Shown here piece after piece: positions 34,016 through 47,339 of a stretch of 64,000 bases of DNA (its first letter is position 1; each line of letters starts with the position of its first letter). The position numbers and the translations under genes are program-made. Under the pieces are notes generated by a model that saw nothing but the letters and a program-made list of their open reading frames with translations, did not search any database and was not told the origin of the DNA. The DNA is taken from contig JAMYHX010000064.1 of the NCBI GenBank assembly GCA_025529335.1, forward strand, positions 62,001 to 126,000, in the 5' to 3' direction. This DNA comes from Rhizopus sp. PT2906. Lineage: Eukaryota > Mucoromycota > Mucoromycetes > Mucorales > Rhizopodaceae.

Positions 34016-36536
34016 ATGGCACCAAGAAAGAAGACAGCAACATTGGCTACCAATGGTAAAACTGCTACGAATACAGCCAAAAAAGTAGAAAATGGCAAAG
34101 ATAAAAAGCCTTTAAAAAGACGCGCTGAAGAGTTGGAAGAGGACGAACAAAGTGATCAAGAGTTTGGAAGTGTTGATATTGATATGCATTCTGACGATGA
34201 AGAAGAACAATCTGAAAAAGAGAATGACGATGACGAAGACATTGAAGAATTCCCTGAAATCGATCTTGGCGATGACGATGAAGATGAGGCTGACAGTGAG
34301 GACATGGACGAGAACGAAGAAGAAGAAGAAGGGGACGAGGATGATATGGATGAGGATGAAGAGGAAATCGACGAAGATGCAGAATTGGAAGCAGAGTTAG
34401 AAAGAGAACAAAATGAAAGCGATGACGAAGAAGAAGAAAAGGAATTTAAGATGTAAGATTAAAACTTTTATGTAAAGACGGTTACTCATTGTTAATAGTC
34501 CACCTCCATATCGCCAACGCTATTCAAAGGAAAAGTTGCCAGATATTGAAGCTAATTATGACAGTGATACGTCCACCGAGGAGACAGAAAATACAATTGG
34601 TAATGTCCCTCTTGAGTGGTACAAGGATCTACCACACATTGGTTATGACATTGACGGCAAAAAGGTCTTGAAGCCTGCAACTGCAGATGAACTCGATAAA
34701 TTCTTGGCTACAGTTGAAGATCCTGAATCATGGAAGACTGTAAAGAGTGATAAAGAAGGCAAAGATATTGTGCTTAACGACGTGGAACTGGATATTATCC
34801 AACGTCTTCAAAGAGGTATTATTCCCGATTCCACCTACAACCCATATGAGCCTACTGTAGAATGGTTCACATCAAAGACAGAGGTGATGCCATTATCAGC
34901 ACGCCCTGAACCAAAGAGTCGATTTATTCCATCCAAGTGGGAAGCAAAGAAGATCATGAAGATTGTTCGTGCTATTCGACAAGGCCGTATTGTGCCTCGT
35001 AAGCCAAAGGATGAAAAGCCTAGATTTTACAACCTTTGGGGAGACGATGACGTTCCTCGCGAAGATCACGTTATGCACATTGCTGCTCCCAAGATGAAAT
35101 TACCTGAACATGATGAAAGTTATAACCCACCCGAGGAATACCTTTTGGATGAAGAGGAGACAAAGAAATGGCATGAGATGGACGAAGAAGATAGACCAAA
35201 GAACTACCTTCCCAAGAAACACTCCAGCCTCCGTCATGTTCCTGCCTATGACAAATTCATTCAAGAAAGATTCCAACGTTGTCTTGATCTCTACTTGGCT
35301 CCTCGTGTCCGCAAGAACCGTTTGGATATTGATCCTGAGTCGCTTATACCTAAGCTGCCCAGTCCTAAGGATCTTCGTCCCTTCCCTACAAGACAATCCC
35401 TTACCTACGAAGGACATACCGCTCGTATTCGTTCATTATCAATCCATCCAAATGGCTTGTACGCGCTTTCCGGTGCTGATGATCATACCTGTCGCCTGTG
35501 GGAAGTGTTAACCGGTCGCTGCCTTGCCATGTGGAAATTTGAAGCTGTCATTCATGCCATTGCTTGGTGTCCTAACCCTGATGTCTGGCTCTTTGCCATC
35601 TCTGTTGGCCATGGTGATGTTCATCTGATTTCACCTCCTAAACTCTGCTCACCTATACAAGCCATGAATACTGATCAGTTTACAAAGGCCGGATTTGCCA
35701 ACCCCGCAGAAAGCAAGCAAAATGTGTCTTGGATCAGAGCAAGCGAGGCAGATGAGGAAAAATATGGTTATAAGGTTCTCATTCAGCACTCACAAGCTGT
35801 TAAACAGATCACTTGGCATAGAAAGGGTGACTATGTCTCCACAGTTGCACCTGACGCAAAGAACCTTGCTGTACTTATTCACCAAGTATCAAAACATCAA
35901 ACTCAAGCTCCTTTCAAACGTCTCAAGGGCCTTGTTCAAAAGGTTGCATTCCATCCTATCAAGCCCATCTTCTTTGTTGCTGTAAGTGTGTTTTTGCATG
36001 ATAATTTCATTTACTAAGCCTTGTTATTATAGACTCAAATCTATGTTCGTGTCTATGACTTGATGCAACAACAACTAGTCAAGACATTGCAAACGAGTGT
36101 CAAGTGGGTTTCTAGCATTGACATCCATCCAGGTGGTGATAATGTCATTATTGGTTCATATGATAAACGAGTGTGCTGGTTTGATTTGGATCTTAGCTCA
36201 AGGCCATATAAGTCACTGAGGTAAATTCATAAAAAAGACAAACTAATGCGGCATAATTCATATTCCATTTATAGATATCATACAAAGGCCGTCCGTCAAG
36301 TTGTGTTCCACAAGCGATACCCATTATTTGCCTCTTCATCTGATGATGGCACCATTCAAATTTTCTATGGTATGGTCTATAATGATTTATTACAAAATCC
36401 CTTGATTGTTCCTGTAAAGATTTTGAGAGGACATGATGTTAAGGATAGTCTTGGTGTCTTGAACATTGAATTCCATCCTACACAGCCATGGATCTTCTCT
36501 ACTGGTTCTGATGGTACCTTTAGACTTTGGACATAA
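34016..36536 (+). CDS. ERB1: Ribosome biogenesis protein ERB1/BOP1
   Basis: Exons 34016..34452, 34499..35981, 36033..36220 and 36275..36536 give 789 aa. A Lys-rich then strongly acidic N-terminus (residues 40-145, Asp/Glu/Ser) leads to the BOP1NT domain. Its recognisable stretches include PLEWYKDLPHIGYDIDGKKV, PYEPTVEWFTSK, RFIPSKWEAKKIMKIVRAIRQG and RVRKNRLDIDPESLIPKLP. A C-terminal WD40 propeller (HTARIRSLSIHPNGLYALSGADDHTCRLWEV ... FSTGSDGTFRLWT) follows. Erb1 forms the PeBoW complex with Nop7 and Ytm1 and is needed for 27S pre-rRNA processing and 60S assembly in the nucleolus. Length and order are as expected. Confidence 0.95.
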
Positions 36537-36853
36537 AAATATTAATTTATATATACATCATCAACATCCTCATCTCTTTCCTTCCCCATTCCTATCTCTG
36601 TTTTTTCTCTTTACCATAGAAACAATAAAAATGTGATTGGTTGTCTTGACAACAACAATAACACGCGTCAAAGTAACACACACACGCACAAAAAAAGAAA
36701 AGAAAAAAAATAGTTCGCGCTTCAATTGCTTTATCTTTTTTTTACTTTATTGATAAAGTAAATGATAAATGAAGATCAGTTCCCCAAATAAGCGTATAAA
36801 GTTGAGCTATGGTATACATTCACCTTTCCATATTTGATCTTTAAGTGTGGCTT

Positions 36854-39800
36854 ATGTCTAATCTAGATTGTCAATCTAATCAACCTTTGATCAATACAAT
36901 TCAGCAAGATGATGATGACGATGCCATGTTCAATGACGACATTTCACTAGCTCAAATTGAGAAGGCAACAGCACAGGCGCTACTACAAAGACAAGTGAGC
37001 AATTCAGATGATCTGTTTGACGATATTCCGATTGAGGAACTCGTTCAAGCTTTAGATAGACAAGAAGATAGATCGCCTCAGGGTATAACGAACACAGTAG
37101 TTGTAAACGAATCACTTGGGATACTATCAAGGGCCTCATCCTCCACGACAGCAGTAACAGTAACTGAAGAAAAGACAATGGTTACCGAGATCAAGAAGCC
37201 AGTGCCTGCTGAGGTAATACGTTATGCTACCAGTGATACATGTACACATTTTTACTAAGGGAAATAATTTTTATAGGGAAAACGTAAAAAGTTTACTCGT
37301 TACTTGGTGGCCAACATAACAACAAATACCTTTGAGATTCCCGATAGAGTTGCTACAGAAAAGGTTTATTTTATTTTCAAATAAAAGAGGCATAACTGAC
37401 ACAGCTTTTTTCAGGTACTTACATTAATTCAAGAAGACAGCAACACGGCCATCACCGCTAGATTGAGAGATGATTGGTTACAGACGACAATATCAGTAGG
37501 CAATGTTGTCCATATCCCCTTTACCAACAACACCACTGAAGTGATTATTGATCAACGAAAAAATTTCATCATTGTTCATCCAGATCGCCTTATTTCCTGT
37601 ACAACAGTGGCTGAGAGCTATCATTGTCTACGACGATCCATACTACAGACCAAGATCCGAGGCGTGACTGAATGCACGGAAGCACTTGTCCATGGCAACA
37701 TTCTTCATCGTGTCTTACAAAACGCTTTGCTGACAGGCGACTTTTCTATAAAGAGCATCAAGGAAGAAATGGAACAGATCGTAGCATCCTCTTTAGAGGA
37801 CCTGTATACGCTCGATGTTGATGAGAAAACAACTCTTGAAGCGCTAAACCAGTACGTAGAAAGTATTCATGAGTTTGGAAGTATGTTTGTCGGTAATGAG
37901 CCGAAACCAAAAGCGCGCGTGAGTAGTGATAAGGGCCCCGACGCTGCTAAAGCATTAGGATGTGAAACAGTGGCTATATCAAAAGTGCTGGATATTGAAG
38001 AGCACCTGTGGAGTCCAACATACGGATTGAAAGGAATGATTGACGCTTCTGTGCAGCTAAAGATGAGTCCGATCAATCGAGTGCTGACTGTGCCCTTTGA
38101 ATTGAAAACAGGTAAATCATCCAAGTTTCTGACAAACCGGGCACAGACTGTGCTTTATACCCTTTTAATGAGTGATAGATATGGTAAGGACTAATAAGGT
38201 AGTCTGTGTTTATAATACTCACATTATATATAAAAGATATTGACATTGGAGCGGGAATCCTTTACTATTCAAAAACAAACAGTCTTTACTTAGTACCAGC
38301 TTTACGTAATGAAGTCGCTTCCATGATCATTGCAAGAAATGAACTGGCGTCCGCTTTATATAGTCGTCAGATGATTCCACCAATGATTAAAAACTTTCAT
38401 ACCTGCCAATACTGCTGCCTAGCTGATGCTTGTACCATTTACCACAAGGCTATTGAAAAAGGAAATGGGGTATCCAGTGGTCTCTATAAGCTGTTCGAAG
38501 AAAGGACAAATCATATGACAACGAAAACATCTAGCTTTTTTAAGCATTGGTGGCAGCTTTTAGATAAAGAAGAATTAGATATTGATTATCTTCGTAAAGA
38601 GATCTGGAGTCAACCAGCCGAAGAACGAGAAAAGTCAGGAAGGTAAAACGATATTAGAAAGCAATGGTTTTGAGCAATACTTACTGTTTCTCATTAGATG
38701 TATATCAAACCTAAAGCTGAATATTGCTGCTAGTGAAATTCTTCCAGAGATAGCACAGTGGAAATATTGCTTCGTTCGAGCTGAACCAGATAAACCTCTC
38801 TTCTGTAACCTATCTATTGGTGATCCCGTAGTGGTATCTAGCATGGAAGGACACATCAGTCTTGCTATGGGTCATGTATCCTCACTGACAGCGGATGAAA
38901 TTATTCTCGCTTTGAATGAACCTCTTCGTAGCCCACCAAAACGATCAGAAAGCTTTGATTTATTAAACAACCAACAGTTTCAGACGTTTATTCGTTATAG
39001 AGCAGACGTTGAAAAGCATTACAAGGATAACAATGTATTATATCGAATTGATAAGGACGAAATGTCTACTGCGATGAATATGCTTCGATATAATCTAGTA
39101 TCACTTGTAGCCAATACAGGTGATGAAAGGATCCAACGATTGAGAGAACTTATCATCGATCTTGAAAAACCAGCCTTTGATACAACTGTTGTGTCTACTA
39201 TGCCTATAAGTTCTCATTTAAATCCTGATCAGCGAAACGTGATGACCAAAGTGCTTCAAGCAAAGGATTACAATTTGATTCTAGGAATGCCCGGAACTGG
39301 TAAAACAACCACTACAGCAGAGATCATAAAATACCTTGTTGGAATGAACAAGACAATCCTAGTGACAGCCTTTACTCATACCGCATTAGACAATGTGCTA
39401 TCAAAAGTTCGTGATCAAGGAATCGACGTACTGAGATTAGGAAATATTGACAAAGTAAGAAGTCAAATTTGACATACAGTCCTGTTACTAACTGTTTTTA
39501 ATGAAAAGGTGATGCAAAGTATGAAAGACTGTGTGCCGGCTCTTAATAGAAATATAACAACAGTAGAAGAAATGAAAGCGTTTTATGATTCTAAAAGAGT
39601 GGTTGGAATCACTTGCCTTGGCATTGGACAGTAAGTGATATATGTATCATAATCCAGGTTTGAAAGCTAACCTTTGTAAAGTGCAATGTTACAAAAAAAG
39701 CATTTCGACTACTGCATTATTGATGAAGCATCTCAGATTACTCTGCCCATGTGTATAGGCCCTATTCGATATGCAGACAAGTTTATTCTAGTGGGCGACC

Positions 39801-40893
39801 TATATCAACTACCGCCTATCGTGCGTGATACACAGGCTGGCGAAAAAGGATTAAAAAAATCTTTATTTGCTATATTAGCAGAGGCTCATCCTGAGTCTAT
39901 CAGTCGCTTAGAATATCAATACCGCATGAACAAGGATATTATGCAAGTGGCCAATATACTTGTTTATGACGGCAAGTTAAAATGCGGTAACCATTCAATT
40001 TCTACAAAATCTTTATCTATACCTCACTTTGAACATGGACTGAAATTACTTCACGCGTCAAATCAACAATGCATATACCCCCAATCAAATTGTTGGATAC
40101 ATGATGTCCTCGACCCAAGGTAGTTTATTACCCACTTTGAATGAATGCATGTATATATTCATAGCTTGTACATAGAAAGCATGTCGTATTTGTCAACACA
40201 GATCTAGTTCCAGCCAATGAAACTCGAGAGTTCGGGGGAAGTTATTTACACAATGAAAAAGAAGGAAAGCTGATCTATCAGGTAACAGAATCCTTGTTAA
40301 GATGTGGCATCAAAGAGAAGCAATTGGCCATTGTCTCTGTGTACAGATCGCAGTTGAGAACAATATCACGTTATTTTGAAGGAGAAACGGATATTGAAAT
40401 TGCAACAATTGATAAATACCAAGGACGAGATAAAGATTGTGTGATTATTTCACTTGTTCGGAGCAATACTCAAGGAAATGTAAGAGAGAATATCATGGTT
40501 GTGTAAATAGACTTTACTGATATCTATATAATCTAGTGTGGTGATTTATTAAGAGACTGGCGTCGATTAAATGTAGCCATTACAAGAGCAAAGCATAAAC
40601 TTGTACTGGTTGGATCAGTCAGTACATTGAGAGTATCTTCGCCTTATTGTCAGCTATTAGACATGTTGGAGAAGAAAGGCTGGGTAAGAGTGATGAAGAT
40701 GATGAAGCTAATGACAGTAAAAATAACAATAATATAGATTTATACCTTACCAAGAGATTCCGAAAAGATACATGACAATCTTTTACAAGTAAAGAACACA
40801 ACCGATAAACAGAGAAAGCACAAGGTTTTTACAGGAAAACAAGCCATTTTAAAAAAGAATGAAATATTACAAAATATTCATGAATGTACATAA
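36854..40893 (+). CDS. DNA2: DNA replication ATP-dependent helicase/nuclease DNA2
   Basis: Ten exons (36854..37213, 37277..37363, 37415..38183, 38237..38642, 38698..39454, 39509..39630, 39682..40119, 40176..40479, 40537..40683, 40738..40893) give 1181 aa. A short disordered N-terminus is followed by the Cas4/RecB-like nuclease. It has YHCLRRSIL (first Fe-S Cys, about 220), GLKGMIDAS (metal-binding Asp), FELKTGK (Glu-x-Lys) and the CQYCCLADAC Cys cluster (about 461). The SF1 helicase has GMPGTGKTTT (about 739), CIIDEASQIT, GDLYQLPPIV, IATIDKYQGRDKD and RLNVAITRAKHKLVLVG. Dna2 trims long Okazaki flaps and resects double-strand breaks. All catalytic motifs are intact. The ATG at 36854 is used; the upstream in-frame GTG is not a start. 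Confidence 0.95.
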
Positions 40894-40900
40894 AATAGAC

Positions 40901-40927
40901 TATTACTACTACTACTACTACTACTAT
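40901..40927. repeat. Short (CTA)n microsatellite
   Basis: About eight CTA units in the 158-bp space between the convergent DNA2 and G-alpha genes, followed by a (CA)n-rich stretch at 40961-40975. No gene content. Confidence 0.8.
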
Positions 40928-41051
40928 ATATTTTGAATACAATATCATCTTTTTAATAACTATACACACACACATAGACGCACAAACAGACACAAGTATA
41001 CATAAATAAGAAGAGAGAAAAGGGGGGAATATAAATATAATGTTATTATTA

Positions 41052-42216
41052 CTACAATAAGCCAACATTTCGTAGATTATCATGAACTACGATATCGTTA
41101 ACAGCATTCATGACAAACTTGATTTGTTTTGTATCTGTTGCACAAGTTAAATGAGTATAGATTTGTTTTGTATCCGCTCTAGTGTTCAAACAAACGAATT
41201 TTTCTAGCAAGTACTGACAAGCCGCATCATAATTATTGCCTCCCTTGTAATCACTGAAATAATGTGATAGAGGAGATTTTGGCAACTTTTCTTGAAATAA
41301 ATCAATCTTATTTAAGAATAAGATGATGGATGTCTTGATAAACCATCTCGAATTACAGATGGAGTCAAATAGTGTCAGCGATTCTTGTAACCTATTCACA
41401 CTTGCATCCTCAAATAGCACTTGATCATATTCTGATATAGCCACTAAGAACATCAAGGCTGTCACGTTTTCAAAGCAGTGAATCCATTTCTTTCTTTCTG
41501 ATCGTTGACCTCCAACATCAAACATTCTATATGTGAGTGAGTCGATGACGAAAGTAGTCTCTGTAATTCCAGTGGATTTCACTCTTGATCTCAGGACATC
41601 TTGATCACTTGGCATATAATTAGGTTGACCTATACGAAGAATAGAATCAAAGTAACTTTTTTAAAGTGAAATGAGTAAAGAAGATATCATAAAGAAACCA
41701 TCAACTTACTATTTCGCAGAGTCATTCAGTTGATACTCGTTTGCCCTTGAGACACATTCCTGCACTCCCAGATCATCCCAAAGTGATGAAATAGCCTCTA
41801 CTAATTCATGGCCCAAATAGTCAATCTGCGGTGGAGCGTCCATAATGAGCCTTTTATGCAACTCATTCTCGGGATTCCTAAATGGGATACCGAGATTATC
41901 CATCGCTTCCAGTGTGACTCTCATGGACTGTAGTGTATTACTGAATATGACTTCTTTAAAGCTTTCCCTTTCTTCGGGTGTATAGCCTCCATCATGAATT
42001 AATTTCATTTGTTTTAATATAGTTGATTTTCCTGATTCACCAGCACCTTACATATCATGATGTTAGTACATCAAAGACCCTTAATATAACCTACATACCA
42101 AGGAGTAGCATTTTAATTTCTTTTCTCATATTGACTCTATCTCGTTTTATTTGAGCATCAATCTCTTGATTTCTTTGTTTTTCTTCAACTTGTTCAGTCG
42201 ATTGGCAGCAACCCAT
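41052..42216 (-). CDS. Heterotrimeric G-protein alpha subunit (group I/Gi-like)
   Basis: Exons 42216..42099, 42046..41710 and 41655..41052 give 352 aa. The N-terminal MGCCQS is a myristoylation signal (Gly2) with two Cys for palmitoylation. The P-loop is GAGESGKST, switch I contains VKSTGI (RSRVKSTGITE), switch II is DVGGQRSERKKW, followed by NKIDLF and TCATDT. These are the full set of guanine-binding motifs. The C-terminus is RNVGLL, with Val where pertussis-toxin-sensitive Gi has Cys. It works at the plasma membrane downstream of GPCRs, for example in mating, nutrient or cAMP signalling; which pathway cannot be said. It starts only 89 bp beyond the stop of the VRL1-like gene on the same strand. 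Confidence 0.95.
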
Positions 42217-42305
42217 GTTTATTATTATTAAGAAATAGAAGAAGAAGAAAGAAAAAAGAGGATTGTCATGGTTGGTAATAATAAGCTTTTTTTAAGGAGG
42301 AGACA

Positions 42306-45300
42306 TCACCAAAAAAAAAAACAAGGGGGGGATTTAAGGAGAAAATAAAGTTTAAACAAGTATGAGGCAAGACACAAGTAATACTTTAAATGGGAAAATT
42401 TATTAAGTGATTGAATTAATATTGCAAGGTTGTATCGCTCTATCTCCAATGTGTTCTTTACAACCCCTTTAATATTCTTGATTATCTGTTTTGAATGAAT
42501 AGTTTGAAAATGAGCCAACTCATCTGATATTATTTGATGTGATTGTATAATCTGGTTATCCATTTCATTGACCTTTTCCATATTCTACTTATTGTTACAC
42601 TTTATATCACACACAAAAGTACACGTATAACTCACCTCTATCACCTTGTATTTTTCTTGTTCTATCTTTCTACCGTTTATCAAGAAATGTCTTGATTTGC
42701 CTAGTCTTTCCTTTTGATTTTCAATGATTTCAACCATCATTTGCCTTTTATTGATCAAATCGACAGGGTTTTGTAAACAAAGCTAATCATTTTCTTAGTT
42801 GTTTGTGTATCACTTTATTATTTACTTACCACAATACCTTCCATCAGGTCATATCGTACTTGACACGCTTTCAAAAAAGGTAACAATGACTATTAAAATT
42901 AAAAGTCAGCCTTTCTCTCCTTAAACTTGTCATCCCTTGTCCTTACTGCATGATTACACATGGCATTTGCACAGACTTTGATCGTCTCGACAATATCTGA
43001 GTTGCCCTCAAAAACAGGTTCAAGAGTTGATACAATATTTGATTGTTCCACTTGTAAATCTAAATACACTTTAATATAAATAGAAAAACCCTCTTTTCTT
43101 CTTTTTATTATCATTACCTTGTCGTATACTAGTCATCCTTCGACCTGCATTCAGCGCTTTTAAATAATCTACTCTCAGCGGATTGACGGCATCTTGAATA
43201 TATTTAAAGAAATATTCTTGTTCTCTCATGTTCATCATGCTTGACAACACAGGGACTGAATCGGAAAGTTTTTCTAAGATCAATCGTCTCCTTGAAAACG
43301 AATGACTGCGAATGATACTTGGTTCTAATTTGGCTGAAGACCGAACAAATGACAGAACGAGATCGTGGTAACAAAGGACAGGGTGATGCTGTAACCAGCT
43401 CATAAAGGACTGTAATCGTTGTAGAACAGTATTTACCAATAAAAATGGAATTGGGTCAAGACGAATGCGTGATAGATCGATCATGTCACTCAGGGTCGGT
43501 AAGAACACATGCGGCATTTCGTATTGAAGCTCATTTCGTAAAAGGAGAAAATCACACACACTCCTTTTAACCGTCTTCATTGTCTCTGGTCGTCCTACCT
43601 TTCGTTCATTTTAATGTCTATTTCTTAATTGCTTATTTTTTTTTTTTTCCTTACCTGTCCGCTTTTGATCACAAATTCGATATTTGAATCCTTCTTCTTA
43701 AAGTTACCCCGTGTGACGGTCCAGAGATAGCCTAAAGTGGAATAACGCTTAGGCGAACCATCGAAGCTTGTGTTCAATATGAGTTCTGTATACATATATA
43801 TTATTATTATCACTTATATATATTATTAGGTGATTCATACGATACCATCAAGAAATAATGTTACTTCTGAAACTCGACTCATATCCACCGGTTGCTCTCC
43901 ACGGCTATTCATAACATCCAGTTGTCCTCCATGACGATGAACTGCCTTGATGAATGTGATGGTATTCTTTGTATTGGCTAGTACGGCCGTTTCAACTGCG
44001 AGATGTAAAGCCGTATTGCCATTTGGCCAATCTCGAGCATGAATCAAATGCTTAAACTGCTCCACAATAAAGTCGAGACTTTTCTCTCCCATGGTGAGTC
44101 CTTTGCCAAGTCGTAATGCAAGTAGATGTAATATCGTCCTTCCGTCATGATCCGCTGCTTGAAGCTGCTGATTGTCCATTCGACCCACAAATAGTTCAAG
44201 TAGATCGAGTCGACCGAGAGATGCCCAGGTCATAAGCGGACATTGACCCAGCTTGTCAGTATCTTTAAAGATATAATCCAAGTCGATTCGGTTTTGACAG
44301 AGTAACGATTTGATCAGGGCATGATCGCTACAGACATGATAAAATGTTTGGCCGTGCTTATTTTTCCAGTGAACCAAGTGTTGCATATCCAGTCGTTGAC
44401 AGATATCGAGCAAGTAAAATATAAAATCTGTAGAACAATGGTTCGAAGCAGCAATGTGTAATATTGAATCGCCTGTACAGTCATTCACTAGTTGTTTCTC
44501 TGTATCAATATAGGACACCAAACGTATAAGCATAGCAAGATCGTTTGTGCTGGATGCGTACAGTATGGCTGTGTACCCATATTTATCACGTTGATTCAGT
44601 GTCGATAGTACTTGTGGATGCTGCAGTAAAATATCAACTGTGCGATGTGATTTACTCTTGACTGCATACATCAAGGGTGTCATGTTGGTATCGTTTATAT
44701 CTGTCTCTTTTATCCCTTCCTGCGTTATAATGTATTCAAGTATGTCAGCTTGCCCGTGCATACAGGCTAATAATAGTGCATTATTTCCATCTTTATCGCG
44801 ACGTTGAAACGATCCTGCCGAATAATATCTCTTGAAGCTTTCTAATTCTCCCAACATGATAAGTCGCCACAGAATTTCATTCTGACAAGAAAGTTCTGAT
44901 ATGGTTGAGCTTAGTATGTAGTCTAGTACTGCTTCTAGTGTGCTAAGTGCGTAACCGCAACGGCCGGTTGTGATATCTTTTTCAAAGTTATAATCCTAAG
45001 GCCAACTTTTTTTAGATTGAGTTTTTTTTTTAATATATCTTTATGTTATTACCTTCATATAGACTAAATTGGCGGTGAGGTGTGGTACTTTACTTCTGAT
45101 CAAGGTCATCAAAAGCAGAGGAACTAGAGCATCTGTACCCACAGAGTATTCATCTTGACCTGTCAATTCAGATATCGTATGTAGTAAACAATCCAACTTA
45201 TCAGACGGTGTTCTGAATGATCCAATCTTTTCAAATATAACTGTCGCTCGCTGTACCTGTCTCCTTTCATCTTTAATGTACGTTGGTAATCCAATCTGTG

Positions 45301-46226
45301 TAAAATCTAAATATTGTAATTCGTCTAGTGCGGATGTTAACTTTCTGTCCTCGTCAAATAATAATTGAGCTATCTTGAAGAACGCAGCATCGTATGTCTC
45401 TTCCATAATGTAATTCTCAAATGCTGCATAGATCGCATCTGTCTTGGTGATGGATCGTGAAGATTGAATTATCTATATATAATAAAGTTAATAATGATGG
45501 ATATATCTAAACAAAACAAGTACATGGTATCCCGCCTTCAAGATGTCTTTCATGCAGCTGTGCAGACTTGTCAATGAATTACAGCTTACAGATGTTTCAC
45601 AAAAGTTTAGGACAAGTGAGTCTATAATAGGTATAATATCATCTTTATGTCGTAATTCTCGAATCATTGCCTTGAATGCACTAAAGATAAATAAGAATCA
45701 TCCTACAAGTTCTAAAGAGCGTTATCTTACTGTGAATTATGAGTCTACATCATGATTAGATACATGTGATACATCCCATTGGATAAAAGTTACCTTATTT
45801 ACATGTGCATTATGATCTATCATGATATCCTTATCCAGATAGAGTAATAAATGGGTACATTGTCCATTGTTGTTATGCAGTAGTCTGGTATATACAATAT
45901 TTGCTCTAACGTAGGTATTATTACAAGTAGCAATGATACACCCATGGCTGGATCTTAATGTATTTCCTGATATAGTAGTTAGCCACTGTTCTTTCTCTTC
46001 CTTCTTCTCTAATGGTTTGTTGGTTCCGTTGCCTCCTGTTGACTCCAAGAAGGAGACATGAACGACATGACGAGCTAATGTCTAAGTTAGATCTCGTTTT
46101 CATTTTCAGGTTACACTTACCCAAATAATCAAAGGTGTAAGGTTCATCTGAATAAGGTGGTAAAAGAACAATTGAAAATACTCCTTCCTTGGTCAATCTT
46201 GAATCATTTAAAATAGATTTCAACAT
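42306..46226 (-). CDS. VRL1/VARP-like VPS9-ankyrin-PX-BAR protein
   Basis: Large multi-exon minus-strand gene starting MLKSILNDSRLTKEGVFS (first exon 46226..46121). After an N-terminal region comes a VPS9 domain, with FFKIAQLLFDEDRKL, LDCLLHTISELTGQ and VGTDALVPLLLMTLIRSKVPHL, which in relatives is a guanine nucleotide exchange factor for Rab5/Rab21 GTPases. The exon 44857-43835 holds about seven ankyrin repeats (DKDGNNALLLACMHGQADIL, NGNTALHLAVETAV). Then come a PX-like module (VKRSVCDFLLLRNELQYEMPH) and a BAR-like coiled coil that runs to 42306 (EIERYNLAILIQSLNKF). This order matches yeast Vrl1 of the endosomal VINE complex. About ten introns are needed; the internal exon ends near 42600-43080 are approximate. 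Confidence 0.78.
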
Positions 46227-46354
46227 AAAGATAAAAAATAAAATATAGAAAAGGAAAAGAACGGATATAATGCGTAATATGGAGCCTTTTTTTTTTTAAA
46301 CAAATCATATTTTAAAGCAGCTGTTTCCATAAAAAGTATGAGCTACAGGAAATT

Positions 46355-46560
46355 TTACACACTAATCAAACTCGCTTTGCACACACAAAAAGTAAAGATT
46401 GCATAACCTCTGAGTTTCCTATTACACAACACTATGCAATCTTTTACAAAGGCTCTTTATTTAAACAAGTTTGTAGTTTTGAATCTGAATAACGACAGAA
46501 CCCTTGAAGGTCCTCTTCAAATAATAGACGCTATTACAAGTTTCAGTTATTCTTGTAGTT
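46355..46560 (+). repeat. Left arm of a perfect 206-bp inverted repeat
   Basis: Base-for-base reverse complement of 48726-48931 on visual alignment. It begins TTACACACTAATC and ends TTATTCTTGTAGTT. Just inside the left end, TA is followed by CACACTAATC. Confidence 0.9.
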
Positions 46561-46599
46561 AGAATTTCTTCTTTTTAATAGCTTTTCCCTTCCCATCTT

Positions 46600-47300
46600 G
46601 CTTTTGACTACAGATCAAAACTGTTCAATCGGATTAAACTCTCGCGAGTATGATGGAAGATATACGCATCCATATCTGCGACTTGCAATTAACTTTGCAA
46701 TCTGATCCAAATTATGTATAGGAGCATTAGCCATGATAAGACAGTGTTGTTTGAATTGTTCATGACGGTCCAACGCATCTAGAGCAGCAGAAATTAAATC
46801 AAAGTAATGGCCAAGAACAGTCCCTACTGTCTTCTTTGCCTTTGGCTGCCCTTTAACTTTTCTTTTCTTGGAGTTTTCTTAATAGGACACTCTCTACTTA
46901 ATGTTGACGATGCCTTGCGAAGAAATTCCTCGTAAAATAGTTGTAGTTATAGCTTTTGTCTTAGGCTGAACAACAACGGCTCTAGTCCTTTTTGTAGACC
47001 AAGTCATATTGCGACTCAAATTGATATGAAAAGCAGACTCATCAATGAAAATACAATTGCTTTGATAATCTATACCTGTTTTCATAAAATTGGACACCCA
47101 ATTGAATCATGCGGTGATACTTTCTGGTAAATTTCTTTCTTTGGGTTTAAAGTGTACTTTCTTGATCGTCAAAGCATGCTCATTCACCATAAAGTCATGA
47201 ACGGCGTTTTTGGCAATTTTCTAGTCCAAGAAATGTGTATTCAGGCTTTCCACTGCTTCATTCACTAGCTCTCTAGAGTCTTCACTGTACGTTTTTAAGA
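46600..47300 (-). pseudogene. Diverged Tc1/mariner-like transposase relic
   Basis: The minus strand reads LVNEAVESLNTHFLD, KNAVHDFMVNEHALTIKKVHF, CIFIDESAFHINLSRNMTW with the first Asp, TRAVVVQPKTKAITTTILRG, LIMANAPIH where functional copies have MDN, and VYLPSYSREFNPIEQF followed by a stop. At least three stops and a frame change are seen, and the second catalytic Asp is replaced by Ala. Confidence 0.72.
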
Positions 47301-47339
47301 GGAAATAGCTGATTGCAAAACAGCTAGTTATTGCTTATA

